64,000 bases of DNA from UBA6168 sp041752395 (GTDB lineage Bacteria; Bacteroidota; Bacteroidia; Chitinophagales; Saprospiraceae): the NCBI GenBank assembly GCA_041752395.1, contig JBGSWN010000215.1:62001-126000 (forward strand), in the 5' to 3' direction. Below are positions 9,326 through 18,810 of this stretch, piece by piece; position 1 is the stretch's first letter, and every line of letters begins with the position of its first letter. Under the pieces are notes generated by a model. The model was not told where the DNA came from and did not search any database. It saw only the letters and a list, made by a program, of their open reading frames with translations. The position numbers were made by a program, and so were the translations under genes.

Positions 9326-9363
9326 AAAAAAGCCCGAAGACGCAAATCTTCGGGCTTTTTTTG
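9326..9363. terminator. Bidirectional rho-independent terminator
   Basis: A 10-bp perfect stem (AGCCCGAAGA at 9331-9340 with 9347-9356) is flanked by an A-run on the left and a T-run on the right, so it can act in both directions. It sits between the convergent genes ending at 9309 and 9395. Confidence 0.9.
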
Positions 9364-9394
9364 GGTCTAATCCATAAAAAACGACTGGCTTGGG

Positions 9395-10741
9395 TCAACC
9401 TAATTCCATCCGAATGCGCCAGTTGGTGGGCAGGTAATTGTTCGAGCGGTTGTCGAGCACTTTCATCCAACCGAGCGGCAGGTTTTCAAAAGTGGCAAGC
9501 GTCCAACCTCGCTCCCAGTCTGCTTCCCAGAGGTTTTCTTTCTTCAAAAAATGCAGGGCTTGGTCTTTGTTCAGGTTCGCCTTCGGCAAATCGGGGTGTA
9601 GCAACTTGGCCAGTGCCAGTGTGTGCGACGGGATGAAATCCTTGTTCTTCATCTCCCCGATTTCCAAGCCAATGGAGCGTTTTTTCAACACCGTTGCGAT
9701 GGTGAAAAAGATTTCTTCGAGCACTTTCGGCATAGCCACGACCGTACCTTCTGGTTTTGTAAAAAACTCATAGTCAGCCGTTTGTGAAACCCATTTTTCA
9801 AAAACTGCCTGCTGCCGGAACGGAACTCGCTGCCACTCCTTAGGCACATAGTTTTTGATGAACGGGGGGTCCACTGACGCTGTTTTCCGAAGGGCTGCAA
9901 AGAAAAAGCCCTCGCCCCGCACCCGATGCGGGTAGCACTGGTAGCCCCAGCGTTTTTCGGCCACGCCCCAATCGGCGGGCAGCGTCAGTTTTTCAAACTC
10001 AAAGCCCTGCAAGGCCAGCCATTCCACGTTGTTTTCGTTTTCAAAAACATTGAAAGTGCAGGTGGAGTAAAGCAGCACCCCACCCTCTCGCACCAGCTGC
10101 GTTGCAGCCGTCAGAATCCGGCGTTGGCGGGCAGCGCACAGTTCCACACTCGCCTCCGACCAGTGCCCGGCAGCATCCTCGTCCTTGCGGAAAAGGCCTT
10201 CACCGGAGCAGGGCGCATCCACCAGCACCACATCGAAACAACCAGCCAGCCGCTCAAAATCCTCCGGGTCGTGGTTGCTGACGGCGACGTTGGCGTGGCC
10301 CCATTTCTCCAAGTTCATTTTCAGTGGCCCAACCCTGCTCTGTATCACCTCATTTGAGACCAAAAAACCGCCCTCGCCCAATGCTGAAAGCAGCAGCGTG
10401 GACTTGCCGCCCGGTGCTGCGCAAAGGTCGAGTACCCGCAGGTCTTGGCCCAGCCCCACAGTTTGCCGCACCGCCTCGTGAATCAGCATGGACGACGCCT
10501 CCTGTACGTAGTACGCCCCCGCATGGAAGCTGGGGTCAAGTGTAAAAACAGGCCGTTCCGCCAAATAGCGGCCATTGGGGTGCCAAGGTATCGGTTCGGC
10601 ATTGCCGAAGGCAGTGGAACCCTTGGCAGGGTTCAGCCGGATGCTCACCGGGGCGGGCTGCTCCAATGCGGCCAGGAAATCGGGGAACTCGCTGCCGAGG
10701 TCGGATTTCATGCGGTCGAGGAAGGGTTGGGGGAAGGGCAA
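9395..10741 (-). CDS. RsmF/NOL1-NOP2-Sun family RNA (cytosine-5) methyltransferase
   Basis: A 448-residue SAM-dependent rRNA methyltransferase. The SAM-binding motif LDLCAAPGGKS is at 105-114. The two family cysteines are both present: Cys178 in DAPCSGEG and Cys228 in YSTCTF, the release and nucleophilic cysteines of the m5C mechanism. The C-terminal 170 residues resemble the RNA-binding extension of RsmF. The start is a TTG at 10741; the ten residues before the first ATG (10711) contain the conserved PFLDRM region, so TTG is preferred. The exact target cytosine cannot be told from sequence. Confidence 0.92.
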   Translation of the reverse strand: MPFPQPFLDRMKSDLGSEFPDFLAALEQPAPVSIRLNPAKGSTAFGNAEPIPWHPNGRYLAERPVFTLDPSFHAGAYYVQEASSMLIHEAVRQTVGLGQDLRVLDLCAAPGGKSTLLLSALGEGGFLVSNEVIQSRVGPLKMNLEKWGHANVAVSNHDPEDFERLAGCFDVVLVDAPCSGEGLFRKDEDAAGHWSEASVELCAARQRRILTAATQLVREGGVLLYSTCTFNVFENENNVEWLALQGFEFEKLTLPADWGVAEKRWGYQCYPHRVRGEGFFFAALRKTASVDPPFIKNYVPKEWQRVPFRQQAVFEKWVSQTADYEFFTKPEGTVVAMPKVLEEIFFTIATVLKKRSIGLEIGEMKNKDFIPSHTLALAKLLHPDLPKANLNKDQALHFLKKENLWEADWERGWTLATFENLPLGWMKVLDNRSNNYLPTNWRIRMELG

Positions 10742-10889
10742 TTTTGGAAATTGTGAAATTGGTGAATTGAAAAATTAAGCTCAGTTGAAAGCAAAAGTAA
10801 GTGGATGAGGGTCAATAGTTTCACAAATAAAACCGGATGCCCCTTCCTGCGTTTTCATTTCTTTGTGTAAAATTCAGACCAGCAACAAT

Positions 10890-12698
10890 ATGTCAAGAAG
10901 AAATCCGGCCAGTACGACCGATACCGTTGAAAGCAAGAAGTTCAACCTTGAACAAGCCAAAAACGCCCTCAAAATCTTCCAATTCATCCGGCCATACCGT
11001 TGGAAGTTGGTAATTGGACTTGTGCTGCTATTCGTTTCCAGCATGGTTTTCATGATTTTCCCTTTCCTTTCTGGAGAGCTGATCAACATCGCACAGGGCA
11101 AATCGAAATACCCCTATACGTTGGAGCAAGTTGGGTATTTGATGATGATTGTTTTGATTGCGCAAGGATTTGTATCCTACTACCGGGTGTCACTTTTTGC
11201 AATCGTCAGTGAGCGGGGCATCGCAGATGTGCGCAAAGCGCTTTACGCCAAAATCATCACGATGCCCATTGTTTTCTTTGAAAAAAACCGGGTGGGCGAC
11301 CTTGTTAGTCGGCTCACTGCCGACGTGGAAAAACTATACAGCGCTTTTTCCGTGACGATTGCGGAGTTCATCCGGCAAGTCATTGTCTTAATTTCGGGCA
11401 TCATCATCTTGGCAGTCATGGCTTGGAAACTTTCCCTGATTATGCTTGCCACCTTCCCAGTTATCGTTGTGGGGGCGATGTTTTTTGGGAGAAAAATCCG
11501 CAAACTATCCAAAGAACGACAAGATGAATTGGCCAATTCCAACACGGTTCTGAGCGAGACGTTGACTACTATCCAAGTGGTAAAAGCCTTTACCAATGAG
11601 CTTTTCGAGAACCTTCGCTACGGTAAATCGGTGAACCAAACCGTCAATGTTTCCATGAAATATGCCCAAGGAAGGGCGCTATTCACGGTCTTTATCGTAA
11701 CCGTCCTTTTTGGTGGACTTTTCTTCGTAGTATGGATGGGAGCTGCAATGCTGCGGGACGGGGATAGCGGCATGGATGCTGGGAAATTGGTCTCTTTCGT
11801 GGTGTACACGGCGGTCATCGGTGGGGCGATTGCGGGCCTCGGCAATTTCTACACAGAACTGCTCGGCGCCATCGGTGCGACGGAGCGGATTAGCGAGATT
11901 TTGGAGGAAAAAAGCGAGGTTAAAATCGAAGCAGGAAACAAAATGAGCAAACGTTTGGAAGGCAATATTGAGTTCAAGGATGTGTTTTTCAATTACCCCA
12001 CCCGAGAAGATGTGCGGGTGTTGAAAGGGCTGAGTTTAAGCGTTGCCGCTGGCGAAAAAGTAGCGCTAGTTGGGCCGAGTGGTGCTGGAAAGTCAACAAT
12101 CGTGCAGCTTTTGCTCAAGTTTTATGAAATAGGAGAAGGCGACATCACCGTGGACGGCCAAAGCATCAAAGGCATGAACACCACGGATTACCGCCAGAAT
12201 ATCGCCATCGTACCGCAGGAGGTACTGCTGTTTGGCGGCAGCATTCGGGAGAATATTCTGTATGGAAAGCCAAACGCCACCGAGCCAGAAATTATCGAAG
12301 CAGCCAAGCAGGCCAATGCCTGGAATTTCATCCAAAAGTTCCCAGAAGGCTTGGAAACCATCGTTGGAGAAAGGGGCGTCAAGCTCTCTGGCGGGCAGCG
12401 ACAACGAATCGCCATTGCCCGTGCCATCTTGAAAGACCCAGCCATTTTGCTGTTGGATGAAGCGACTTCGTCCTTGGATGCAGAATCGGAGAAAGTGGTG
12501 CAAGAGGCGCTTGATAAACTGATGGAAGGCCGCACCAGCATCATCATCGCACACCGCTTGGCCACTATCCGCAATGTGGACAAAATCTGCGTAATTGATG
12601 GCGGCAGAATTGTGGAAGAAGGAACGCACGAGGAGCTGGAGGCGATGTCCCACGGGCTTTACAACAGCTTGGCAAAACTTCAATTCACCTACGCATGA
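10890..12698 (+). CDS. ABC transporter, fused permease and ATPase (MsbA-like exporter)
   Basis: A 602-residue half-transporter that would work as a dimer. Six transmembrane helices fill about residues 40-330. The ATPase half carries Walker A GPSGAGKST near 394, signature LSGGQRQR near 500, Walker B ILLLDEATSS near 520 and an H-loop (IIIAHRL). The translation before the ATG at 10890 begins at a TTG and adds only nine residues, so ATG is preferred. The substrate is unknown; the family moves lipids, peptides or drugs. The stop overlaps the next gene by 4 bp (ATGA), so a functional link to that small membrane protein is likely. Confidence 0.93.
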   Translation: MSRRNPASTTDTVESKKFNLEQAKNALKIFQFIRPYRWKLVIGLVLLFVSSMVFMIFPFLSGELINIAQGKSKYPYTLEQVGYLMMIVLIAQGFVSYYRVSLFAIVSERGIADVRKALYAKIITMPIVFFEKNRVGDLVSRLTADVEKLYSAFSVTIAEFIRQVIVLISGIIILAVMAWKLSLIMLATFPVIVVGAMFFGRKIRKLSKERQDELANSNTVLSETLTTIQVVKAFTNELFENLRYGKSVNQTVNVSMKYAQGRALFTVFIVTVLFGGLFFVVWMGAAMLRDGDSGMDAGKLVSFVVYTAVIGGAIAGLGNFYTELLGAIGATERISEILEEKSEVKIEAGNKMSKRLEGNIEFKDVFFNYPTREDVRVLKGLSLSVAAGEKVALVGPSGAGKSTIVQLLLKFYEIGEGDITVDGQSIKGMNTTDYRQNIAIVPQEVLLFGGSIRENILYGKPNATEPEIIEAAKQANAWNFIQKFPEGLETIVGERGVKLSGGQRQRIAIARAILKDPAILLLDEATSSLDAESEKVVQEALDKLMEGRTSIIIAHRLATIRNVDKICVIDGGRIVEEGTHEELEAMSHGLYNSLAKLQFTYA

Positions 12699-13240
12699 GC
12701 CTGAAATCGAAACTCCTGATTTTCCTTGCTGTGCTGGGTATTTTTGGAGCGATTGTGCTTTACGTGCAAGAGTTTCAGTGGTTTCAGAATTACTTGAATC
12801 CCAGCAAAATGGTATGGGGTTCGCTCTTGTTAGGGTTGGCAGTTGGTGTGGTTTTGGGCTATCGTTTTCAAAAAAATGGCGAGGAACTGGTGGACAGGAT
12901 TCAGATTTGGACGGTCTGCATTATCGTTGCTATTTTGCCAATGCCGCTGCTGGCGAGTTTGACCAACCGCCTGTTTGCGGAGCAAAATGCCCATGAAACG
13001 AAGGTGGAATTTTGGGAAGAAAAAGCACATTTGATCGGCAGAAGCCCCACGATTTATGGTTTCATAGAAGGCAATAAAAAGAACGAGATGGGTTATTTTA
13101 TCTTCGTAATTATTGATGGGGAACTGGTGCGGGTAAAGAGTAAAACGCCAAGATTTGCAAATGCCGTGCAAGGCGACACCGTCGTTGTTCCTATCCGAAA
13201 AGGGCTTTTCAATGTGGATTTTGTGGAATGGCAGGAGTGA
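12695..13240 (+). CDS. Small membrane protein coupled to the ABC exporter
   Basis: A 181-residue protein whose ATG overlaps the stop of the exporter gene. Hydrophobic segments lie at about 5-25, 37-56 and 70-90, and the C-terminal 80 residues form a soluble beta-rich domain (FVIIDGELVRVKSKTP ... GDTVVVPIRKG). I recognise no family. Tight coupling suggests an accessory or assembly subunit of the exporter. Its stop is only 7 bp from the end of the convergent regulator gene and no terminator is visible in between. Confidence 0.8.
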   Translation: MSLKSKLLIFLAVLGIFGAIVLYVQEFQWFQNYLNPSKMVWGSLLLGLAVGVVLGYRFQKNGEELVDRIQIWTVCIIVAILPMPLLASLTNRLFAEQNAHETKVEFWEEKAHLIGRSPTIYGFIEGNKKNEMGYFIFVIIDGELVRVKSKTPRFANAVQGDTVVVPIRKGLFNVDFVEWQE

Positions 13241-13247
13241 AAAACGG

Positions 13248-13883
13248 CTAAACCAAGCCTTCGCTCACCGCAAAAAGCACCAGCTCGGACGTGGTGCCAA
13301 GCTTCAATTTTTTCATGATATTTTTGCGGTGCGTGTAAATCGTGTGGGTGCTCAAGTGGAGCTTCCCGGCTATTTCTTTGGCAATGAGACCGCTGACCAC
13401 GAGTTGTACTATCTCTATTTCACGGGCAGAAAGCGGAATTGGCACATTCTCGTTTTCCTTCGGGAATGACTTTTCGAGCAGGTGGTTGAGGACGTTGGTG
13501 CAGTAGAATTTTTCGTTGTTGGCAGTGGCTTCCACGGCGTCCATGATTTCCTTTTCTCCGCAATGCTTTGACAAAAAGCTGTTGACGCCACTTTCAAGGA
13601 CTTGGTAGATGGATTTTTTGTCTTCATCCCCGCTGATGATGAGCAGTCGAGAGTTTGGCGAGCGTTCCCTGACTTTTTCTATGGTTTCGGTGGAAAAACG
13701 GCCTGGCTGGTTGTAGTCCAGCACCACGATTTCGGGCTGTGAATTGGTGAGTTTTACCAGCAATTGCGCCTCGGAGGTTGCCTCGCCGACTACTTCACAG
13801 TTGGGCATTTCAGCCAAAATATGGCGCAGCCCAAGCCTCGAAAGGTAGTGGGCATCTGCGATAAGTACGGCTGTTTTCTTCAT
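13248..13883 (-). CDS. NarL/FixJ-type response regulator
   Basis: A 211-residue protein from MKKTAV at 13883. It has a receiver domain (about 1-120) and a LuxR-type helix-turn-helix (about 145-205: LSAREIEIVQLVVSGLIAKEIA ... STHTIYTHRKNIMKKL). The phospho-acceptor is Asp56 (VVLDYNQ), and Lys105 lies in the SKHCGE loop. The N-terminal acidic pair is reduced to Asp10-Ala11 where most regulators have two acids, which may weaken Mg2+ binding. No sensor kinase gene is adjacent. It follows the TonB receptor gene on the same strand but 130 bp away. Confidence 0.9.
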   Translation of the reverse strand: MKKTAVLIADAHYLSRLGLRHILAEMPNCEVVGEATSEAQLLVKLTNSQPEIVVLDYNQPGRFSTETIEKVRERSPNSRLLIISGDEDKKSIYQVLESGVNSFLSKHCGEKEIMDAVEATANNEKFYCTNVLNHLLEKSFPKENENVPIPLSAREIEIVQLVVSGLIAKEIAGKLHLSTHTIYTHRKNIMKKLKLGTTSELVLFAVSEGLV

Positions 13884-14012
13884 TGTAGGTGGCTGTTTTG
13901 CGAGTTTGCTGCGCAAAAATACGATGTCCTTTCTAATTTTTAAGTTTATTTAGATTTAATTCAAATTAAAAAATTGCAACCTTGGAGGACATCGAGTCTG
14001 TGAATCCAGCGA

Positions 14013-16673
14013 TTATCTGAATTCCATGATGTAGCGGAGCGTTGGGAAAAATGGCAGCAATGAAATTTGTACGATTTGGGTTTGCGCTTGACCATTGGCA
14101 TCGAAATTTTCCCGAAGGGTGTAATACACTGGGTTTTTGCGAAGATAGGCGTTGTAAACACCAAGTTTGATGGTATGCTGCACGTTGCGAACCTTGAAAT
14201 AATGGTTGAAGGTAAAATCTAGACGATGATAATTAGGCAAGCGACTGTCGTTGAGGGCTTTCACAAATTTCTGATTCAACTTGATGTCAGTGGGAGCATT
14301 GCCATTCCCTTGCTGCACGATGTCAAACTGTTGCGTGGCCAAGGTATAGGCCGAACCGGTTGAGAAAACATAACCAAGCGAAAAATCCCATTTTGGATTG
14401 AATTTGTACAAAAACTGAAGGTTAAAATTATGCCTTCTATCGAGCCTGAGCGGGTACTTTTTACCATTGTTCACCTCTTCGCCAAACTTTCGGTCAGTAT
14501 GGGCATTGGCATAGCCGGCCCAGCCACCAATCTTTCCTCGCTGAACTTTGAGGAGTATTTCGGCTCCATAAGCCCAACCATTTCCGACCGCTATTTGATC
14601 CTGCCAATTCGTCGAATTAATATTGTTCAAGCCAATACCTTGGAAATAGATAATGTCCCTAAGCCGCTTGTAGTAGCCTTGTGCATCCAAGGTAAGCCAA
14701 GGTTTGAAACGGAAAACAGTTCCCGCTGAATATTGCCAGGATTGCTGGGGCTTGGCCTTTTCGGTGGCACTTACCCACAAGTCTTTCGGCAGTCCAATAT
14801 TCGTCGGGCTGAGCAAATGGAGGAATTGGGTATTTTTTGTGACGGCTAGGTTAAAAGAAAGTTGTTCGTCCTCCCATACTCGGAAAATAAGCCTTGGCTG
14901 AATGGAGAAAAAGTCCTTTCCATTGACCAAAAGCGCCGAAGCTCGTACGCCAATATTGGCAGTGATGCTGTTCCCGATTTTCACCTCGTCTTGCACGTAT
15001 GCGTCCAGTTCGGTGGATTTCAGCGGTCGTTTCAGATAGGAACCAATGGTATCCCGGGTTTGCTGGTCTAAGATGGTGAGCTCCTCAAAACTGATGACGC
15101 CGGGCTGAAAATTGTGCATGGTGAAGCTGGTGCCAAACCTGAAACGGTGCTTGTGAAAAGTCGAATAGTCGAAATCAGTTTTCAGGCCAATATCCTTTAC
15201 ACTCGACTGGTATTTGAGGAAAAGAACATCCTGAAGGACTGGCTCATCATTGGTGTACAAATCCAAATCAATCAACTCTTCTGAATTGTAAAAATATCGA
15301 CTGTAAGTTGCTGTAACGTTGGCGAAAATTTTATCAGAAATCAAGTGATTCCAACGTAATGCAGCCACCTTGTTCCCCCAATTCACAACTTCTTCGTTTG
15401 ATACGACAGACAAGGTATCCTGGAACCAACGGAATTGGTCGTACTTATCCACAAAATCATCTTTACCATTGTAAAAACTCAAGTAAACCCGGTCATTTTT
15501 AGAAATTTTGAAGTTTACTTTCGCATTTAAATCAAAAAAGAAATACTTCAAATAACCAGCGCTATTCTTTGTTTCCCGAATCCTTTTCGTGATTGGTACG
15601 CTCAAAAAATCAAACAAGGCACGTCGCCCAGATAGAAACCATGAACCCTTCTGTTTCTTGAATGGCCCCTCAACGGTAGTCTGCAACGACGTGGGCCCCA
15701 TTTCCATTTCTCCTTGCAGCTTATTCAGGTTTCCTTCCTTGGTCTGGATGTCCCAAATGGAAGAAATTCGGCCACCGTACTGCGCAGGAAAATCGCCTTT
15801 GAGTATTTTGGCACTGCGCACCGCTCCAGTATTGTAAATTGAATAAATCCCTAAGCCGTGCGTGGCATTATAAACCGTCGCACCATCCAGTAAAAACAGG
15901 TTTTGGTCAATATCGCCGCCCCGAACCGACATCCCTCCGAACCCATCCGCCCCAGTCTGGATGCCAGGCAAGGTGTAGGCCAGCCGCAGCACATCCGTTT
16001 CGCCACCGAGAGAGGGCAATTTCCCAGCCTGCTCAAGGTTAATTTCAAAGGTGTTGATTTCCGTTTGGAGGTAAGACGAGTCGTTGGTGTTTCTAACCAC
16101 TATTTCGGCCAATACCAAAGGCTGCATCTTGATTTCCAACCTTTTATTGGAGCCTAAGTTTAGCTGGATGGTATCGTTTTCATAACCCAAGCTTGAAATT
16201 TGCAGATAGACTGGCCCTTCGGTCAGGGTGATGCTGAAATACCCGAATTCATTGGTGTACGTTCCCGATTTTCGGCGGATATCGTAAACTGTGGCATTGA
16301 TAATTCGCTCCCCCGCCTCCATATCTGTTATAAAACCACTCAAAGTAAACAACTGCTTTGGAGCCGCAGCCGGTTTCTTGACAATAACAATTTGAGAGCC
16401 AACCACCTCGTACCAAAGGTCGGTGTTGGCGAATATTAGCGGGAGCAATTGACCAAGCGGTAAGTTGTCAACCTTGAAATTAAGCCGCTTCCCTTCGGGT
16501 AAAATATTGTTGCTGAAAGAAAGCCTTACCCCTTGGTCAATCATTTTGTAAAGCACTTCTTTTATCGGTAAGTCCTTGATATCCAAGCTAATAGTGGCAT
16601 CCAGCGGTGATTGACCAATCGCTGAAAAATGGACAAAGCATCCAAAAAGCAATATGAACCAGTGTTTTTTCAT
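14013..16673 (-). CDS. STN-domain TonB-dependent outer-membrane receptor
   Basis: An 886-residue receptor from the ATG at 16673, where a signal peptide begins (MKKHWFILLFGCF). Domains in order: a secretin/TonB N-terminal (STN) domain at about 25-95, a carboxypeptidase-regulatory-like domain at about 108-185, a plug domain at about 205-320 (GVSVRGGDIDQNLFLLDGATVYNATH), then a 22-stranded-type barrel ending in aromatic-rich strands. The STN domain and the upstream sigma/FecR pair indicate trans-envelope signalling, where substrate binding releases the sigma factor. No SusD-type partner is adjacent, so this is more siderophore- or cofactor-like than a glycan SusCD pair. Substrate unknown. Confidence 0.92.
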   Translation of the reverse strand: MKKHWFILLFGCFVHFSAIGQSPLDATISLDIKDLPIKEVLYKMIDQGVRLSFSNNILPEGKRLNFKVDNLPLGQLLPLIFANTDLWYEVVGSQIVIVKKPAAAPKQLFTLSGFITDMEAGERIINATVYDIRRKSGTYTNEFGYFSITLTEGPVYLQISSLGYENDTIQLNLGSNKRLEIKMQPLVLAEIVVRNTNDSSYLQTEINTFEINLEQAGKLPSLGGETDVLRLAYTLPGIQTGADGFGGMSVRGGDIDQNLFLLDGATVYNATHGLGIYSIYNTGAVRSAKILKGDFPAQYGGRISSIWDIQTKEGNLNKLQGEMEMGPTSLQTTVEGPFKKQKGSWFLSGRRALFDFLSVPITKRIRETKNSAGYLKYFFFDLNAKVNFKISKNDRVYLSFYNGKDDFVDKYDQFRWFQDTLSVVSNEEVVNWGNKVAALRWNHLISDKIFANVTATYSRYFYNSEELIDLDLYTNDEPVLQDVLFLKYQSSVKDIGLKTDFDYSTFHKHRFRFGTSFTMHNFQPGVISFEELTILDQQTRDTIGSYLKRPLKSTELDAYVQDEVKIGNSITANIGVRASALLVNGKDFFSIQPRLIFRVWEDEQLSFNLAVTKNTQFLHLLSPTNIGLPKDLWVSATEKAKPQQSWQYSAGTVFRFKPWLTLDAQGYYKRLRDIIYFQGIGLNNINSTNWQDQIAVGNGWAYGAEILLKVQRGKIGGWAGYANAHTDRKFGEEVNNGKKYPLRLDRRHNFNLQFLYKFNPKWDFSLGYVFSTGSAYTLATQQFDIVQQGNGNAPTDIKLNQKFVKALNDSRLPNYHRLDFTFNHYFKVRNVQHTIKLGVYNAYLRKNPVYYTLRENFDANGQAQTQIVQISLLPFFPTLRYIMEFR

Positions 16674-16754
16674 CCAGATTTGGATCGTTGGAATCAAAAT
16701 TAAGCGAATCAATGGAACAGACGTGAAATTCCAAAACTAAAGTTGGGAAACCCA

Positions 16755-16798
16755 ATAAAAAATGGCTCAGGCGGGTAATCCTCCTGAGCCATTTTTGT
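16755..16798. terminator. Terminator between fecR and the TonB receptor
   Basis: An 11-bp stem (AATGGCTCAGG at 16761-16771 paired with 16783-16793) has A residues before it and T residues after it, so it can work on either strand. On the minus strand it lies just past the fecR stop. The receptor gene therefore probably has its own promoter. Confidence 0.85.
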
Positions 16799-16820
16799 TC
16801 CAAATTCGCAGGTGCATATC

Positions 16821-17762
16821 CTAGTTACAGCAAGTGCCTTTCACCTTATAATTATTGGAATCTTTTACGAATTTCAGCTTTGGGCAAGAAGTTTTCAGCG
16901 CTTCGATTGCTTCGTCCAATTTGCCTTTTTGCAGCGTCAAAGTTTGGCGACATGCTGTGCTTTGGCTGGTTTCCAGCTCAAAATTGACGCCGTATAACCG
17001 ACGCATTCCTTCAAAAATAACAGGCAAGCTCTGACCTTTGAAACTGATTACGCCAGTTCTCCAAGCATTGGGCATGCCCGCATCGTCCTTTCCCTCCACC
17101 AATTTCCTTGTGCTGCTGTTCAGGCGAACGAATTGGCCGGGTGTGAGCTCGATGTGCTTGCCACTTTCCTTGAAATCTACTTTCACTTTGCCCTTTTCCA
17201 CGAAAACCTCAAACACTTCTTCTTTTGGGTAGGAACGGACATTAAACGAAGTACCAAGTACCGTGACCGTAGCGCTTTCTGTTTCAATGACAAATGGCCT
17301 TGCTTCATCCCGTTTTATATCGAAAAATGCTTCGCCTGTCAATGCCACATTCCTTTGGTGCTTCGCAAACCCTGCATTGTAAACCAATTCGCTGGATTGG
17401 TTCAGGGTGACAGTACTGCCATCTGAAAGCGCCAATTCTTTGGTGTCGGTTACCTGAGTAGCTTCTACAATTGTTGCGCCAGCATCCCCAATTTTATTTT
17501 TTAAAAATAAGCCTGCAACCAGCAAAATCAATACGCTTGCAGCGATCCGCAAGGCAATTTTAAGGGGAGAAAGCCGGACAATTTTAGGAGCTTGTTGATT
17601 CCCCATTCGATTCCTGAAAGCCTTAAGGCCCTGCTCAACGTCAGGTTGGTAGCCATCCTTGTAGCTGCCACTTGCCTCCCATATTTGCTTCAGTTGGCTA
17701 GGCGTTTCACTTGGCTGTTGTTTCTGCCAATTCTGCCAGCTTTTGTTTTCTTTAAAATCCAT
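16821..17762 (-). CDS. FecR-family anti-sigma factor
   Basis: A 313-residue inner-membrane protein. The cytosolic N-terminal ~65 residues would bind the sigma factor. A transmembrane helix lies at about 68-86 (ALRIAASVLILLVAGLFL), followed by the FecR domain (about 100-200, LSDGSTVTLNQSSELVY ... ALTGEAFFDI) and a DUF4974-type C-terminal domain (about 230-305). In the known FecIR scheme the periplasmic part senses the receptor's STN domain. It lies between the sigma gene, 162 bp upstream, and the receptor. It ends TCCN, with four Cys in the last 50 residues, which is slightly unusual. Confidence 0.93.
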   Translation of the reverse strand: MDFKENKSWQNWQKQQPSETPSQLKQIWEASGSYKDGYQPDVEQGLKAFRNRMGNQQAPKIVRLSPLKIALRIAASVLILLVAGLFLKNKIGDAGATIVEATQVTDTKELALSDGSTVTLNQSSELVYNAGFAKHQRNVALTGEAFFDIKRDEARPFVIETESATVTVLGTSFNVRSYPKEEVFEVFVEKGKVKVDFKESGKHIELTPGQFVRLNSSTRKLVEGKDDAGMPNAWRTGVISFKGQSLPVIFEGMRRLYGVNFELETSQSTACRQTLTLQKGKLDEAIEALKTSCPKLKFVKDSNNYKVKGTCCN

Positions 17763-17924
17763 CTAGATAAGTCGTTTCACAACCGCTTCGTTCATTTTCG
17801 ACAACTTCAGCGAGTCTAATTTTTTATAGTTGGTGTAAGAGACACGGTTTTCATCCGTGACCCCTATTTAGCTGCCAAATTCGTGCAGTTTTTTGAAAAC
17901 AAATGCAAGCCAAATGACAGGATG

Positions 17925-18530
17925 CTAGTCTTCTTTCAAAAAAGGCTCGATAGCCGATTTTAGCATTTTAAGGGCTTTCGTCATCTGGTTTTCTACCGTC
18001 TTGATGGAGATGTTCAACTCGTCGGCTATCTGCTGGTTGCTCATATCTTCAAACCTGCTAAGTGTAAAAACCAATCGGCAACGCTCCGGCAAAAGGTCAA
18101 TGGCAGCATGAACCGAACGTTCTAGGTCTTGGCCTTCCAATTCCAAAGAAACACTGGTAGTCTCATTGGCCGTGTTGGACAGCTTATCCTCGTCGTCCCA
18201 TTTTATTTTTCGGTCCCTGATAAAATTCAGGGTCTTGTTCACCGCCGCCCGCCGAAGGTAGGCACGAAGCGAAGTGGTGACATTGATTTCCGCCCGTTTG
18301 CGCCAGACATCAAGCAACACCTCTTGGGCCAGGTCTTCAGCAGAGTGCTCGTCGTTCAGCACCCGCACTACCGTTTGGCATAGGTACGGATAGTACTTGC
18401 GAAACATCAGCTCCATCGCCAAACCATCGTTGGTGGGGAGCAAAGCCAGTATTTGTTCGTCGGAGTGTTCTTTGTCGAAGGCCACTAATTCAATTTCTAT
18501 CGGGTACGTAGGGCTTTTTTTACGGTGCAA
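17925..18530 (-). CDS. ECF RNA polymerase sigma factor (FecI-like, Bacteroidota type)
   Basis: A sigma-70 family ECF factor of about 201 residues. Region 2 is at about 40-105 (LMFRKYYPYLCQTVVRVLNDEHSAEDLAQEVLLDVW) and region 4 at about 140-195 (LPERCRLVFTLSRFEDMSNQQIADEL ... KTVENQMTKAL). It should direct transcription of the downstream TonB receptor under FecR control. There is no ATG upstream of region 2; the frame begins at a TTG at 18530, and a GTG at 18485 is an alternative. The exact start is therefore uncertain. Confidence 0.92.
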   Translation of the reverse strand: MHRKKSPTYPIEIELVAFDKEHSDEQILALLPTNDGLAMELMFRKYYPYLCQTVVRVLNDEHSAEDLAQEVLLDVWRKRAEINVTTSLRAYLRRAAVNKTLNFIRDRKIKWDDEDKLSNTANETTSVSLELEGQDLERSVHAAIDLLPERCRLVFTLSRFEDMSNQQIADELNISIKTVENQMTKALKMLKSAIEPFLKED

Positions 18531-18810
18531 ATTATGACTTTTACCCTAAAATCCCGTCAGAATCATAAAATTGTGATAATCTGACAAACGATTGGTGAAT
18601 TTCACTAAATTTGGCTTCTTATTTTCATAGTGTAAAAAAAATACCATGCGTGAAGTGCTTGGCATCTAATCAGAACGAACAACGACCAATCATTTTCAAA
18701 TATTCAAATTTAGCTTTGCAAAAGCTCAAAATACATTTTTTTGGTTAGAAACTCGGAGCCTGTCCCGAGCAATCGGGATGGGCTTTCGGGATTCACAAAT
18801 CTCATTTTCC

